A DNA stretch of 64,000 bases from Isoetes taiwanensis (lineage: Eukaryota; Streptophyta; Lycopodiopsida; Isoetales; Isoetaceae), in assembly GCA_021234155.1 (NCBI GenBank), contig JAJEKV010000015.1:2144852-2208851 (forward strand), read 5' to 3'. The notes under the pieces are model-generated. The model searched no databases, was not told the origin of the DNA, and saw only the letters and a list, made by a program, of their open reading frames with translations. Position 1 is the stretch's first letter, and each line of letters opens with the position of its first letter. Of the stretch, positions 1 to 11,149 are shown in pieces. Both the position numbers and the translations under genes were made by a program.

Positions 1-184
1 ATTCTTTTGTGCCAGACGATCAGGACCAGAGAGGATTCCATTCCTCGTCATTACATCGGGTGGCTAGGATCCTTGACGTGGTGATATTAAAACAATGGTA
101 CCAAACTCCCCGATCCCATCAGATCTTCATCGTCAATGAGAATGACCAGTGGAACTGCGAGTTGCAACTAGCTTGTCGTATAAC

Positions 185-395
185 GGAACGTTTAGGTGGA
201 GCAAATTCTGGGCTAGAAAATTGGCCGACGCGCAGATGCATGGAGACCAATTTTCTGGCCAGAATTTGCGACACCTCAACATTGGTGTAAAGTGAAAATT
301 GGTGTGGGGCATTTTCGGCTGATGTGGCATTTTCACTGTTCATTTATTTTTCCTCTGGCCGAGCTCCGGCTATGGCATCATCTTGACGTCAAGGG
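185..395 (+). repeat. Copy A of a diverged dispersed repeat
   Basis: This segment resembles the reverse complement of 11,786-12,000. Shared landmarks in the same order are a CTAGAAAAT.TGCCGAC block, CCAATTTT.TGGCC, CATTGGTGTAA.GTGAAA and GAGCTCCGGCTATGGCA. I judge it roughly 70 percent similar by eye. The two copies are about 11.5 kb apart in inverted orientation. No coding function is evident, and short open frames across it look incidental. It may be the end of a mobile element or a duplicated promoter-like segment. Confidence 0.55.
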
Positions 396-665
396 GCCAG
401 ACTGCATCGATCGGCTCTTTCTTTACATTTTCTGAACCGCCTTGGATGGCTTGTGTTTCCGGGGATTCTTGTAGCTTTTTCAAGTGGAGTGCCTCTTTTG
501 CATAATAATCTTTTATTATTGCACAAAATTTTGTAATTTTTTGGTAATTTTTCACGATCATTTTACTTGCTGATGCATGTTTTCTTGTATGCTTTGCAGT
601 TGTTTAGGGCATGCATCAGTATTGGTGGTTGCTTGGCATTGGACTTCTCGAGCTATTCGATGCCC
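396..665. other. Intergenic, no gene seen; ends in the LINE target locus
   Basis: AT-rich sequence without a recognisable gene. Its last ~30 bases (from the CGAGCTATTCGATGCCC block) match a repeat unit that resumes after the LINE at 6,105-6,340, so this is the left half of the locus the LINE entered. Confidence 0.6.
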
Positions 666-681
666 TCTTTTCATTTATGTC
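666..681. repeat. Left target-site duplication of LINE 1
   Basis: The 16-bp string TCTTTTCATTTATGTC recurs directly after the LINE poly(A) tail at 6,105-6,120 with one mismatch (TCTTTTCATTTATATC). It marks the 5' edge of the insertion. Confidence 0.8.
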
Positions 682-2158
682 AAGCTCTGGTTTATGCCAT
701 CTTTTCGAGCAACTTGGGACGCAGAGGAGGAGGGGGGAGAGGGAGAAAGAGGGGCAGGAATAGACACAGGAGCAAAAGCAAGCTGGCTAGAACCCGAAGC
801 TGCCAAGACTGGAGAGGGATCAAAGGAAGATGGAGACACTTGGCCATGGGCTGCAAATGCTGCAGAAGCAAAGGGAGGTGTTCTTCTAATGCAAAAACTA
901 GAGAATGCCTCATCATCAAGAAACATGTTTGCAAACTCAGGACCATTAAGTAGCGACAAACCATATTTGAAGAACAGTGGACCACTTTTGACCACAACAG
1001 ATTTTGGAAGAGATGCATCAGCTGGAAGAGAGACACAAATACGAGGACCGTTCACAATAGAATGAGCAAGATGGAGACCCAAGCCACTAGCAATAGCCAT
1101 CATGAACTCTGGAACTTGCAACTCAATAGGAAAATCTTCCAAGGAAAACCAGAATGGCATCCTAAGTGCACTAGTCTTGCTAGGCAAAAAGCCAGGATTG
1201 TATACCTGATACAAAAGATAGTGCCCCCATAAAGGATCTATTCCCCTCTCCACTGACTTATCAACCGTTATGGGAGACCCAAACATGATCAGGAAATAAT
1301 TGTTTTGCTTATCAAGGACCTTCAAAGACTCATGCTGGGGTAGACCCAATCTCTGTAGATGCTGCTTTAACCAAAAGCCCATCCTTCTAAGATCGACAAA
1401 CTGACCAGTAAAGTGACAGCATGAGAGACAAGATTCTGAATACACTGTAAATGTACCTCGTGATCAATCTCAACTACAAGAAGCCCCGTTTATGTGAAAG
1501 CGTTAGCGCACTCATTAGTCTCGTAAAAGACACTCTCTAAAGGGAGTTGAATGTCCATCTTATCGTCCGCAGCCTGTAACTCCTTCAAGTATGCAGACAC
1601 TTCCTTCTTATTATTCTCCATCATAATATTCAAGCAGCCATAACACGAGCAAAGCGTATACCAGATGTCATATCACGCTTTATACAATCACTAAAGCGTG
1701 TAGGTGACACACGAGCAATTGTATCACTAGAGGTCCAAGGAGCAGGAGCAGAGGCAGGAGCAGGCAGAAGACCCGCAGAAGAGGAAGGAGTAGAATGCAA
1801 AAATTCAACAGAGGTAGATGAAAAATGGGAAGCACGAGGACTAGGATGTACAAGAGAACAAGGACCCGCAATTGCAGCAGATGAGGAAGCAGTGAGAGGC
1901 GGAAATTGTTGCAAATTAGTGGATGCACTCGCAGAAGGATGTGCAAAAGCAAGAGGATTGAGACGTGAGTTAGCAAGCAAGGAAGGAGGCATTACAGACT
2001 AGATTGCGTAGGGGAGGCAGAAACAGAAGAGAAAGCCATGGAAGCAGACTTGGCAGAAGAAATAACAACTGAGGAAGACATACTAGGGTTAACCATAGAG
2101 GCTGAAATGGGAAACCCCAAATCCGGCACTGATTCTGATGTTGGGCTGCTCGATGCCA
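682..2158 (-). pseudogene. LINE 1 ORF1 remnant (DUF4283-like), inverted
   Basis: Reading leftward from an ATG at 2,158, a Ser/Pro-rich N-terminus begins MASSSPTSESVPDLGF. It stops near 1,994, continues in another frame from 1,992 to 1,630 (Pro/Ser/Ala-rich), and resumes from 1,445 to the outer edge. The last piece contains PLWGHYLLYQVYNPGFL and MPFWFSLEDFPIELQVPEF followed by IASGLG. This spacing resembles the DUF4283 domain of plant L1-type ORF1 proteins, thought to bind RNA. Any zinc knuckle that usually follows is absent, consistent with truncation at the 666-681 edge. At least two frame breaks make it non-functional. The family assignment rests on motif resemblance only. Confidence 0.7.
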
Positions 2159-2282
2159 TATACCGACGGAAAGCTTACAGTCTGAGCTTTCTAATGCACC
2201 AAAAATTGTCCAAACCCGACACCCGAAGAGAGAGATACACATAGAAACAGAAAACGGTGCCTCACATGGCGCCTCCGAGCGT

Positions 2283-5200
2283 CCAAAAAAAGTTTATGTA
2301 TTGAGTCTAAACATGCTTGACAGCTCTATTTCAGATCATAATCCGCAGTATTTCTCTTGTTCTCAGGATGGGGTGCATAGCGGGACCAAGACTTATTTCA
2401 ACTTAAACACTTCATACTTGAAGGATGAGGAGTTTAAAGATGGATGCAAGCAAGCCTGGTCCTCTGCATTTGTGAGAAGGAAAGGAATAGCTGGGATTGT
2501 TGATGCTCTAGCTGCCGTGAAGTCCTTTGCGAAGAATTGGGGTCGTCAGCGAGTTGCTGCTAATCGAGGGATTTTGATTGCTCTGTACCAACAATTAGTG
2601 GCTTGCAGGTCTGTTGTGCCATCAGATGCCCAGCAGGAGAAGCAGATTTTGGCCAGCATTAGACAGATGGAAGCTGAGCAAGTTCATCACGCTCGAGCTA
2701 AAGCGGGCCTGCGATGGTTCAATGAGGGGTTTCATTGCACAGGCTTCTTTTTTAGAGCTGCAAAAATTCGGAGACAAGCTTCTGCGATGGTGTCTCCCCA
2801 AGTTCAAGATTGGCCTCTCATCTCTGATCCTCAGCAACTTAAGTTCTTTTTGCATGGCCACTTTTCTTCCTTTTTTGCTTCTCGTCGTCTTCCCTTCCAA
2901 TCAGATTTTCAGGAGGCATTACTGGTAAAGATACATCCTATTATATCTGGTGAACAAAGAGCTACTCTAGAAGCAGAGATTACGGTGAATGATTTAGCAG
3001 ATGCTACCTTTCTTTTGAAGAAAGGAAAGTGTCCTGGAATTGATGGTATTCCTATGAAGTTCTTTCAGGAGTTATGGGATTGAGTTGGCGATGATATGTA
3101 CGACGCGTTTCAGGATTTCAAGAGACAAAGGCGTCTAGACAAAATTCTTAACTCGGGCTGCATTTCTTTTATTCCCAAGTGTAAGGAACCTTCAACAATT
3201 TCGGACTGGCGCCCTATCACCTTACTATCTTCTATGTACAAGATTTTTGCCAAAGCTTATGCACAAAAGCTTCAGGATATTTTTGCTGATTCTATATCCT
3301 CTACACAGTCAGGATTTCTGCCACGACGATGCATAACAAACAATGTAACTGCTGCCTATGAAGTATTTACTGGGCTCGACTTCAGGGCCGTGAAATTGTA
3401 TATTTGAAGCTGGACTTTGCAAAAGCATATGACAGTGTCGACTGGGCCTTCTTAGAGAAATGTCTCTTACGCTTTGGTTTTGGGGCACAATTCATAGCTG
3501 ATGTCACGAGGCTTCATTATTCTGCTCGCTCTTCTATTCTTTTCCAAGAGGGAACCCTCAGCAATCTTTCACATGGGTCGTGGCATCCGTCAGGGCTGCC
3601 CATTAGCTCCATTGTTATTTACAGTTGTGGCAGAGGTCCTTGCCCAGGTCTTCTCTCTTGCCGCACATGAGGGAATCTTGCATGGACTTCCAGGAGATCT
3701 GTAATCAATGTGCGGAGACACTTTCCTTTTTCTGAGGGCAGATGAGCAAAATTTGTAGAATGTCGTTTCCTTGTTGGATTCTTTTTCCCTAGCATCTGGT
3801 ATTTTTGTGGGTTGGCAGAAGTGCACAGCACTATGGGCATTGGACTCTCCAGTCCCACCATATGTAACTGCCTATCCATGGAAGATCCTTCCCCATGGTA
3901 AAGCAACCATGTAGGTGTTCATATCTCATCAGGAGATGCGCGGAAGGCAGTGATTAAGGGCTTGAAAAAGCACCTTTTCTGGTGGTCCATAGCGAAGCTT
4001 TCCATGGCAGGACGAATCGTTGTGGGTAAGTCAGTTTTAAGCAGCACCCATGTGTATATGGCTTCGTTCATATTGGCTCCACAGTCAAAGGTACAACTTC
4101 TCGTCAGGGTTGTCAGGAGGGTGCTGCTGTTAAAGTCACTTGGGAAAAGTGCATGTTGCCAAAGCATTTTGGCGGCCTTGGAATGATCAATTTTCTTTTG
4201 CAGAGCAAGGTGATGATTTCTAAGTTTATTTGGAGAATTTTGAATAATGTGGATGAGTCCCCGGGTTCCCGTCTTGTTTATCAGTCTTTGCAAATGTGCA
4301 TTTCTTTTGGGTCTCGATCTCTTCGGCCACTTTTCCCCTGGGTTCTGTTTTATCCATTGACCGCATACCCTAATGCGTCTCCATTTCTTAGAGGATTGCT
4401 AGTTGCATGGGAGACTGTACAATCTCTGTTTCATTTTTACTATCTTGCGCACACTAGCACTATTGCAAGTTATTGGTGGATTCAATTGGACGGTGGTCCT
4501 CTGGTAACTTCAATCCACCCATTGACGCAGCGTCGATGGAGAGCAGCAGGTGTGTATATGATATCTGATTGGTATAATAATCAAATGCAGTTGCTGACGT
4601 GGGAAGAGTTTAGAGCTAAGTTTCTCCTTTTAAGGTGGGATCGAGCTACAGGGAATAAATTACTAATCGCATATTTCTTATTAGCCAGAATGACTTTAGC
4701 TAAACTTGCTCGATATTAATCCCAAAACTTTCTGTGGTTTAGCTAAACTCTACACATTTTTCCTCTCATACTTTCTAGCGTTTAGCTAAACTAACCCAAA
4801 CATCATCCCAAGAATTTCTATGGTGAGCCCAACAGAAAATATTAAGCCAAATTACTATACTTTTTTTCATTTATTTCCACTTATTTTAGTCACTTTCTTT
4901 GTGAAAACATTCTAAAATAATGCTAACTAGCAAAGTCTAGGACTCAAATTAATTCATAATGCTAGAAACTAAACTACTAAGCATATATTTCATATAAACT
5001 AGAATGATGTTAGCTAAACTAGCCCGAAATTCATTCTAAAAGTTTCTATGGTTTGGCTAAACAATACAAAATTTCACTCTCTTACTTTCTAGCATTTGGC
5101 TAAAGAGCTCCAAGGTTGGTGCAGTCCCGAAAAAAGTTAAGCTAAAATTATATTTTTTTCCTCAATTTTTTCCATTTACTTTAGCCAATTTTTGAAAATG

Positions 5201-5942
5201 TGCTAAAAAATCGCCAAATAGCTAAGTTTAGCCCTTAAAGTATTCCATGTCGAGCTACTTGGCAAAAGGTGTCTTCAATTCTTCCTCCAGTAGCACAAGT
5301 GGATGACCCCCAGCCTTGGGTAGTTCATGAGCGTCTCAAAGCAGATAAGTTGGTGAATTTCATGTACAAGGTCTTGCTTGCTGCGGACGTCTTGCCTCCT
5401 TCGTCCAAGTGGCCTTTGGTCATTCCTAGGGATCGGCAGAAAGCAGTATGGAAATGGGTATGGGATAAACTACTCCATCTCAAAGTACCTGTTTTATGGT
5501 GGCAAGTCATTCATCGTTGTCTGCGCGTTAATATTCTGGTGCACAGATTTCGTCCAGAGGTATCTGCACTCCCTTATGTGCACAGAGGGACGAGACAATT
5601 GAGCATTGCTTCTTCCTATGTAGACATGTTAGACATGCTTGGTTGTGGCTTCAAGGCCTCTTTCGTTGCAATTTGAATAGCCAGCAGGTGTTATTAGCAG
5701 TCTATCCAAGTAGTTGGGATAATTTGGCAAAAAGGGCATTTCATTTGGCTTCTGCATGGATCATTTGGTGCATTTGAAAAAGAAGGAATCTTCTCATATT
5801 CAAAGGTCTTGCTTGTTCAGATGCACAGATCCTTCTTGATGCTCAACAACGAATTGTCAAAGCATTCAGGTGCTCATCAATTGCTAATGAGGTGAAGAGC
5901 CGTATTTGGGAGCACTATCTTCAGATTTATACTTACTTATGA
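2283..5942 (+). pseudogene. LINE 1 ORF2 remnant: RT and zinc-binding tail
   Basis: The frame opens with the end of an endonuclease domain (SDHNP near 2,330). Reverse transcriptase follows: KGKCPGIDGIPMKFF, then CISFIPKCKEP, DWRPITLLSS, KLDFAKAYDSVDW and GIRQGCPLAPLLF. Where the catalytic YADD-type box belongs (about 3,720-3,750) the text reads FLRADEQN, so the second Asp is lost. LPKHFGGLGMINF marks the post-RT region. Near 5,560-5,640 a frame with CTPLC and DETIEHCFFLC gives the plant zf-RVT domain. Stops or frameshifts occur near 3,082, 3,385, 3,590, 3,705, 5,570 and in WIIWCI*KRRN (Trp codon to TGA). The final stop is at 5,940-5,942. It cannot encode an active enzyme. Confidence 0.85.
4650..5249. 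mobile_element. 600-bp element inserted in LINE 1 ORF2
   Basis: AT-rich block flanked by a perfect 9-bp direct repeat TCGAGCTAC (4,641-4,649 and 5,250-5,258). Removing the block and one repeat restores an open ORF2 frame across the site (RWDRAT joined to WQKVSS), which shows a real insertion. The block itself is two diverged tandem halves about 313 bp apart, e.g. AGAATGA..TTAGCTAAAC near 4,688 and again near 5,001. GGAATA near both ends, in inverted orientation, may be a short degenerate terminal repeat. It has no coding capacity. A 9-bp target duplication suggests a Mutator-like non-autonomous element, but the superfamily is inferred. Confidence 0.7.
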
Positions 5943-6061
5943 GTTTTTGCTTGCTCTTCATATTGTTTAGATGTTGTATTTGAGTGGGGTGGTTTTGCTC
6001 TGGTGGACATTCTCTCCACTGAGTTATTAGTCCCCATTGTACTCTGTAACTTTCTCTGGAT

Positions 6062-6104
6062 AATAAAGGCTCCAGTCCTTTAAAAAAAAAAAAAAAAAAA
6101 AAAA
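6062..6104 (+). terminator. LINE 1 polyadenylation signal and poly(A) tail
   Basis: AATAAA at 6,062-6,067, then 23 consecutive A residues at 6,082-6,104, immediately before the right target duplication. Confidence 0.85.
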
Positions 6105-6340
6105 TCTTTTCATTTATATCGATGCTTCGGTTTACAGAGTTTGGGCGAAGTATTGCTCTAGCATTTTTTGCTTCAAGGCAGACTTACCAGATGTTGGACT
6201 TTTCGAGCTATTCGCTGCCTCTTTTCATTTATGTCGATCCTTCTTGCGGTTCTACCTCTGCTGCTTCGGTTCACAGAGTTTGGGCGAAGTATTGCTCTGG
6301 CCTCTTTTGCTTCAAGGCAGACTTACCAGATGTAGGTTTT
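6105..6340 (+). repeat. Right target duplication and ~115-bp tandem repeat of the host locus
   Basis: The segment starts with the right copy of the target duplication (6,105-6,120). It holds two imperfect repeats sharing TCTTTTCATTTAT, GTTTGGGCGAAGTATTGCTCT and GCTTCAAGGCAGACTTACCAGATGT. A partial copy lies upstream of the LINE at about 635-681, so the LINE landed inside a pre-existing short tandem repeat. Confidence 0.75.
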
Positions 6341-8037
6341 GTCTGAGCCTTTCTTGAGTTTCTATCTAAAATTATGATTTCAAAAAAGAAGCAGCGTGAT
6401 TCATAAACTCCGTGATCTAAGCTCAATGATCTCATATGTACAGCAATGTTTGCGTGCAGTCATTCACCTTAGTGCAGATGTTCTGGATTTTGTATCAGAT
6501 CTTTGAAATGATATCAGATTTTTTTGAATCAAACTCTTGTAAAACTTTTGTAATGTTTCCTCTGAATGGAATAATGCATGTTTTCTCGCTATGGAAATGA
6601 AATTCTTATCTCATTGCAGTAAAGAACGAGAATGCAGATACAAACTGAAATATGAAGTTAAAGAAACTGTAGAATCTAACATCTAACATTCTTTGGATAA
6701 GCTCTTCAGAATGAGAGATTCCAGGAAAGAATATATGCCACGTGGCACATAGAGATTGGGGGATGGGGCAGAAAATGTCCACCCAATTTTTGAGGAGGAT
6801 TTCAATGACATGGATATTTCTTGGTGCCGACCGATCTCAACCGTCCAATATTCCATTGCACAATGACACGTGGTGTGGCTAGGATGCACGCTATGGAGAT
6901 TTCGTGTGGTTGGATTTCAATACATGGCTATTTCAAGAATATTGCCCACAAGATCAGTAGAGGAAGGAAGTCGATCGCTTATGGCAGGAGACAGAGATGG
7001 CTGAAACATGCAATTAATGCGGCCCCGCATTGGGAAGCTTATACGGTTCAAAAAATACCTGGATAAACTCCTTGTTTGTCTGGTCCGCTTTAGAAATTGC
7101 TGGTCTAAAATTTTGGATGCTGGAAAAAATCCGATAGAAAAAAACGTAGTTTGATGTAAAATCCGGCATATTTATATCTTGTTATGAATATATCCGATAC
7201 GTATTTTATATAGCCGGAAAATTATCTGGAAAATTATCTGGTGAAGGCTGCGGAGTTTTTTGAACCCTGAGTATGAGCAGGGCGTGAGGCTTCGGAATGG
7301 TTTTCTCTCCACAAACCCTTCCAAATCGAACCATCAAGAAAAGCTTCACACTTCCAGCGTATATAGAGGGGTACATTTCTTTCAGAAACCTTATAACTAA
7401 CAAAAGCAAAGCTTGGCTCGAAATGGATCATTCGAGATCTCAAAATAAGCCGAAACAGAAGATCGTGCAACTTGAATCTCGCGGAAATGGCCTGAAACGG
7501 AACAAGATGAAAGATCCAAAAACTATTCACCGGGTCGGTGAGCAGAGTACCAAGCGGAGCCGCTCCATTGAAAAGGGCCAATTTTATGCCCTATAAAATT
7601 GATGGAATAAAAGACAGTAATTTGAACCATCTATTCATTCCGATGTGTGATGTCTGTTTCCTTGTAAATGTCTCTCCAATGCACATACCAAAATCCAAGA
7701 CAAACTACAAAATCACAATCGGGTCGTGCATTTCTATGAGGCCAAGTTGCCCCATTTGGATCCCGCTCCGGATCGAGCATTTCCTATTACAGGTTCAACC
7801 GGTCATCAAGAACATTAAGAATCTGATCGAACCTCCAGCAAAGGGGAAGGAATCAAAACTAGAACGTGGTATTATTTCACGTATACTTCACAAGTGTTCC
7901 ACGGTAAAACTGAAAATTCTTTATTTATCGAAATATATTTCTTCATTGAAATATCAGACTAGGCCTTCGATGATCACATTTGAGATATTGAGGCAAGATG
8001 GGATTGGAGATAAGTTTCCCTTCAGAAATTAAGAATC
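6341..8037. other. Intergenic; one unrecognised open frame at 7,538-8,032 (+)
   Basis: No gene is recognised. An open frame of about 164 codons (7,538-8,032, plus) encodes a basic sequence without motifs I know, and overlapping frames on both strands make it weak evidence. Around 6,735-6,880 there are CACGTGGCA and ACACGTGGTG boxes, which are G-box-like, but no gene follows that I can identify. A short duplication GGAAAATTATCT lies at about 7,215-7,240. Confidence 0.4.
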
Positions 8038-8039
8038 AA

Positions 8040-8302
8040 CATAAGTCATAGTTTTGTGGTTTTCCTGTGCAGATTCTGGTACTTCGTTTGTCAACTGCTC
8101 ATTTGACTCATGTCCATATTTTTTGTTTTGTTGCTTCCCTCAACAGAAACACATGCTTTAAAATTGCTAGACATAAGTCATGGTTTTGTGGTTTTCCTGT
8201 GCAGATTCTGGTACTTTTTTTGTCAACTGCTCATTTGACTCGTGTCCATATCTCTTGTTTTGTTGCTTCCCCCAACAGAAACACATGCTTTAAAATTGCT
8301 AG
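8040..8302. repeat. 132-bp tandem duplication
   Basis: Two near-identical head-to-tail units, 8,040-8,171 and 8,172-8,302, each starting CATAAGTCAT and ending AAAATTGCTAG. The plus-strand frame stays open through both (83 codons), which a duplication of 44 codons without internal stops would give by itself. The pair lies just beyond the 3' end of the kinase gene. Confidence 0.85.
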
Positions 8303-8362
8303 TCAGAGTAATAACTAAAGGAAAGATAACTTTGTAAAGTAGGAAAGTTCAACTTCAATATT

Positions 8363-8368
8363 TTTATT
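8363..8368 (-). terminator. Putative polyadenylation signal of the choline kinase gene
   Basis: TTTATT on the plus strand, so AATAAA on the minus strand, about 120 bases beyond the stop codon at 8,487-8,489. The distance suits a plant 3' UTR. The cleavage site is not visible. Confidence 0.5.
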
Positions 8369-8486
8369 CAACATACATACAACTGTACATAAAACCATGT
8401 ACTAACTATGCTCTCAAGACTTATTCTATAGGGATATACTGTACATAACTTTCTCCTTCCCTAATGGTCCAAGGCTGAAATGCAGA

Positions 8487-10124
8487 TTAAATATCTTCAA
8501 GACAAGGCAAGAAGACATCCCTCCTTGGAACGCCCAAAAATGACTTTTTCGATGCAAAATACAGCACAAACCTTTGCCTTGCATACTCTAAAAACTCGAA
8601 GTCAATATCAGATATTCTTGCCTGCATATTATAGAAATTAACATTTCAAAAACAAATTGATTAGCAACCTTCAAAACAGGAAATATCTGACTTCAAAAAT
8701 GATTAGAAACCTTCAGTGTTACTGGAGTGAGGAGTACTTACAGAAATAATTCCCCATAAACCCCAGTGGAGATGGCTTGCAAGGACATAACCCTGCACAT
8801 CTCTTTCCAAAAGCTCAACCTCCTCTCCTAAAAGCAGCATTCTCTGTTAATGTTAGCTACCTTACAATTGTCAACTAAAGCATACACAATAACTGATAAC
8901 TAGTCTCATCTACCTGATGATTGAAGGTACGATCTGATGAAATTCAACCGCTCATTCATATCTGATAGACACAATGTTCTAAGGTTAGAATATCTGTTTT
9001 TCAAATATATCCTTCAGAAAACACGAAGCCTTACTTGGAAATTTGGTTATCTTCAACAAGTGTGGATCCTTGCCATGATAGTCTGCAGCCATTTCACAGA
9101 AATGGTTGGCAATATCAAATGCAATGGGATTATAACTTGCATATTCATAATCCTGCATTGTAAGGGAGAAAAGGAGTTATTCCAGCAGAAACTCAGTGTG
9201 TCATGAAAATTTTGCTGAAGATACTGCTTACCAACAAACTCAAACCACTCGAAGGACTGCTGCAAATTAATCAGACATTATAAAACTAGCACAGTTCGCT
9301 CACTTACAATGATAGTCAATAACCCTGAATTTTCATCCATCATAATATTTCCATATTGCAGGTCATTATGACAAAAGCCGATTTTCTGCCCTTCCCTGCA
9401 AATGAACTTCTGTAGCTCCATAATCTCATGAGAAAGATTATGTAAACCAAATTCCTTAATAATTTGCTGACCCCCCAGCTCTACAGCTTTGCTTAACCAA
9501 TCACTGCAGGAAGACAGAGGCAATAAACAACTGGATACAAAGTGCAAGCAAAGATAGCAACCTCACGTTAAACGTCTCCAGATGTTAGCTTGGCGTAATC
9601 CTGGCAGATCAAGTTGATGGAACTCCCACAATTTAACAGCTATGGAAGCTGAAATAGAAGGGTTTCGCATGTGTGCTGCTGTAAGTGTCTGATAAGAATA
9701 TGTTTACTTTAGAAAGAATTTAAAAAGAAGTTATGAATAATAATGCAAGGAGAGCATGATGGATCAAGCTTACAGTTGCATGAAGAAATTCTTCAAGTCG
9801 ACCATTAGGAAACCGACCAAGTAATCGAGGTCCTTGGCCTTTATGTGACATGCACTCGAAGGTCATGATCTCATCTTCTCTTCGAAACAATATGTCTATT
9901 TCACTCCCATAAAGGCGCAATAGCACTTTTCTTGACTGGCTTCCATCTTCCCCATTCCAATGACATTCATAAACCTGGTTTGTCAAAGCTCCAGTAAGCC
10001 TTTTCAATGTTATGTTTAGGGAATCCTCTACTCCTGGCCACTTTTTGGCCAGCTTCTGGAGCGCATTGAAAGCCTCTTTTGGTAATTGCTCATGTTCTAC
10101 ATTTTGGAAATCTAGAACCGTCAT
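8487..10124 (-). CDS. CEK: Choline/ethanolamine kinase, seven coding exons
   Basis: Cytosolic kinase family phosphorylating choline or ethanolamine with ATP, the first step of the Kennedy pathway to phosphatidylcholine and phosphatidylethanolamine. Coding exons are 10,124-9,774, 9,688-9,567, 9,503-9,308, 9,152-9,035, 8,961-8,914, 8,827-8,742 and 8,621-8,487. All introns are GT-AG and phases agree throughout, giving 351 residues, normal for plant members. Motifs: TGALTNQVY (44-52), LLRLYG (68-73), catalytic CHNDLQYGN (202-210), and [18 protein letters not shown] (224-241) with the metal-binding Asp and Glu. The C-terminus includes [10 protein letters not shown]. The ATG at 10,124 is chosen because an AG acceptor (TTGCAG) precedes it by 19 bases. 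The donor GGTAAGTG at 10,231 implies an 88-base intron in the 5' UTR. Choline versus ethanolamine preference cannot be decided from sequence. Confidence 0.92.
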
Positions 10125-10260
10125 CTTGCCCTCACAGAGTGAACTGCAATTTTTTACCAAGCAGACGCAAAGGATAATCTAAATTGTAGAGATTGGCTCA
10201 CCGTTTAAGGTGGCGCAAAGGATTCACTTACCCTTCAGGGAGGAGAGCCGTGATATGAAG
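10125..10260 (-). promoter_or_regulatory. 5' UTR with intron of the choline kinase gene
   Basis: On the minus strand a donor (GG/GTAAGTGAATC, exon edge 10,232) and an acceptor (AAATTGCAG/TTC, exon edge 10,143) bracket an 88-base intron upstream of the start codon. The first, non-coding exon continues above 10,232; its start is not determined. A TATA-like TATATAAAA (minus) lies near 10,590-10,600, too uncertain to call. Confidence 0.55.
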
Positions 10261-11149
10261 ATGACACTAGCCTTTTTGTCCCTCGACTAGAATATTAGAA
10301 AATAAGTACTGAATCGAAAAAGTCCGAACTTAATATCTTCCAGGAAGTTTCACAAATGACGACATTATACGTCGCAGACAGACCGGAGCTTAATATCTCT
10401 GGAGCTCTGTAATGTCATAGCACGAATTTATCACTTTTCTTTACATGGGCAATGCCGCAATACGGTGGATTGCTTCTCAGGTCGGTTTTGGAGCGAGGAA
10501 GTCTAACTAAGTCCTTTTTCTTTAATACATGTCGATTTGGGCAAAAACAAACACAACACGTCTGTACAGATTGCAATCTACTGAAGGCGAATATTTTATA
10601 TATTAAAAAGCTCTAGTCAGATCTCATACCGATGCTATATGCCATGCCCGTAACTGATTCTTCCTGTACCATAAAAAATTCAGGATCTGGCAGCGAGGAA
10701 AAATTCCAACTGATTTTTGAGGCTTTATTCTACACTGAAGCAAAGGCGCACCGTCCACCTGCGTGGATTGCCTGATGCCTCGTGGCTTCGATCAGCCCTA
10801 AAAAAGCTTCTGACCAAAGATTTTGGATTCCTTCCTTTAATTTATGTCCGACGAAACAGATTCGTATTTAAACGTCAACGAAATGAATGTGGGGTGGGAA
10901 ACCATCCACCATGGTCCCCTAAAGAGGTAAAAAGCTCTCCACCCATGTGCAAATAGAGCCCACATATAGCCAGCCCATCAGGTTCGTATCAAGGGTATTT
11001 CCAGCAAGGTTTATATTTAGAACTCAATACTGCATATTCATAAGCATGGTAGAAGTAGCATAAACATTAGAGCTACCTCATCTTCCCCTCAGAAGCGGCG
11101 CTGCCGAAGAAAAACTGCCAAATGATGCTGAAAAAAATATCAGGGGGAA
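10261..11149. other. Upstream intergenic region of the kinase gene; nothing certain
   Basis: No recognisable gene. The short plus-strand open frame at 10,717-10,956 has no known motif. Confidence 0.5.

Larger units (their letters stand above)
682..6104 (+). mobile_element. L1-type LINE with inverted 5' segment (LINE 1)
   Basis: A non-LTR retrotransposon copy bounded by a 16-bp target duplication and ending in a 23-A tail. The 3' part (about 2,283-6,104) runs on the plus strand: the last residues of an endonuclease (SDHNP), reverse transcriptase, zinc-binding tail, AATAAA and poly(A). The 5' part (682 to about 2,280) carries ORF1 on the minus strand, with its N-terminus facing the junction and its C-terminus at the outer edge. 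Almost all of the endonuclease is missing. Inversion of the 5' part with loss of sequence at the junction is the known outcome of twin priming in L1 integration. The copy is dead (stops, frameshifts) and was later interrupted by another insertion at 4,650-5,249. Confidence 0.85.

Noticed and set aside
9-290. Open frame at the window's left edge
   Set aside because: It overlaps dispersed repeat copy A, starts from a non-conserved codon and has no known motif.
666-6120. LTR retrotransposon
   Set aside because: No long terminal repeats, integrase, protease or primer-binding site; the poly(A) tail and RT type show a non-LTR element.
10125-10160. Upstream extension of the kinase reading frame
   Set aside because: The upstream codon is TTG, not ATG, and the segment crosses an AG splice acceptor, so it is intron and leader.
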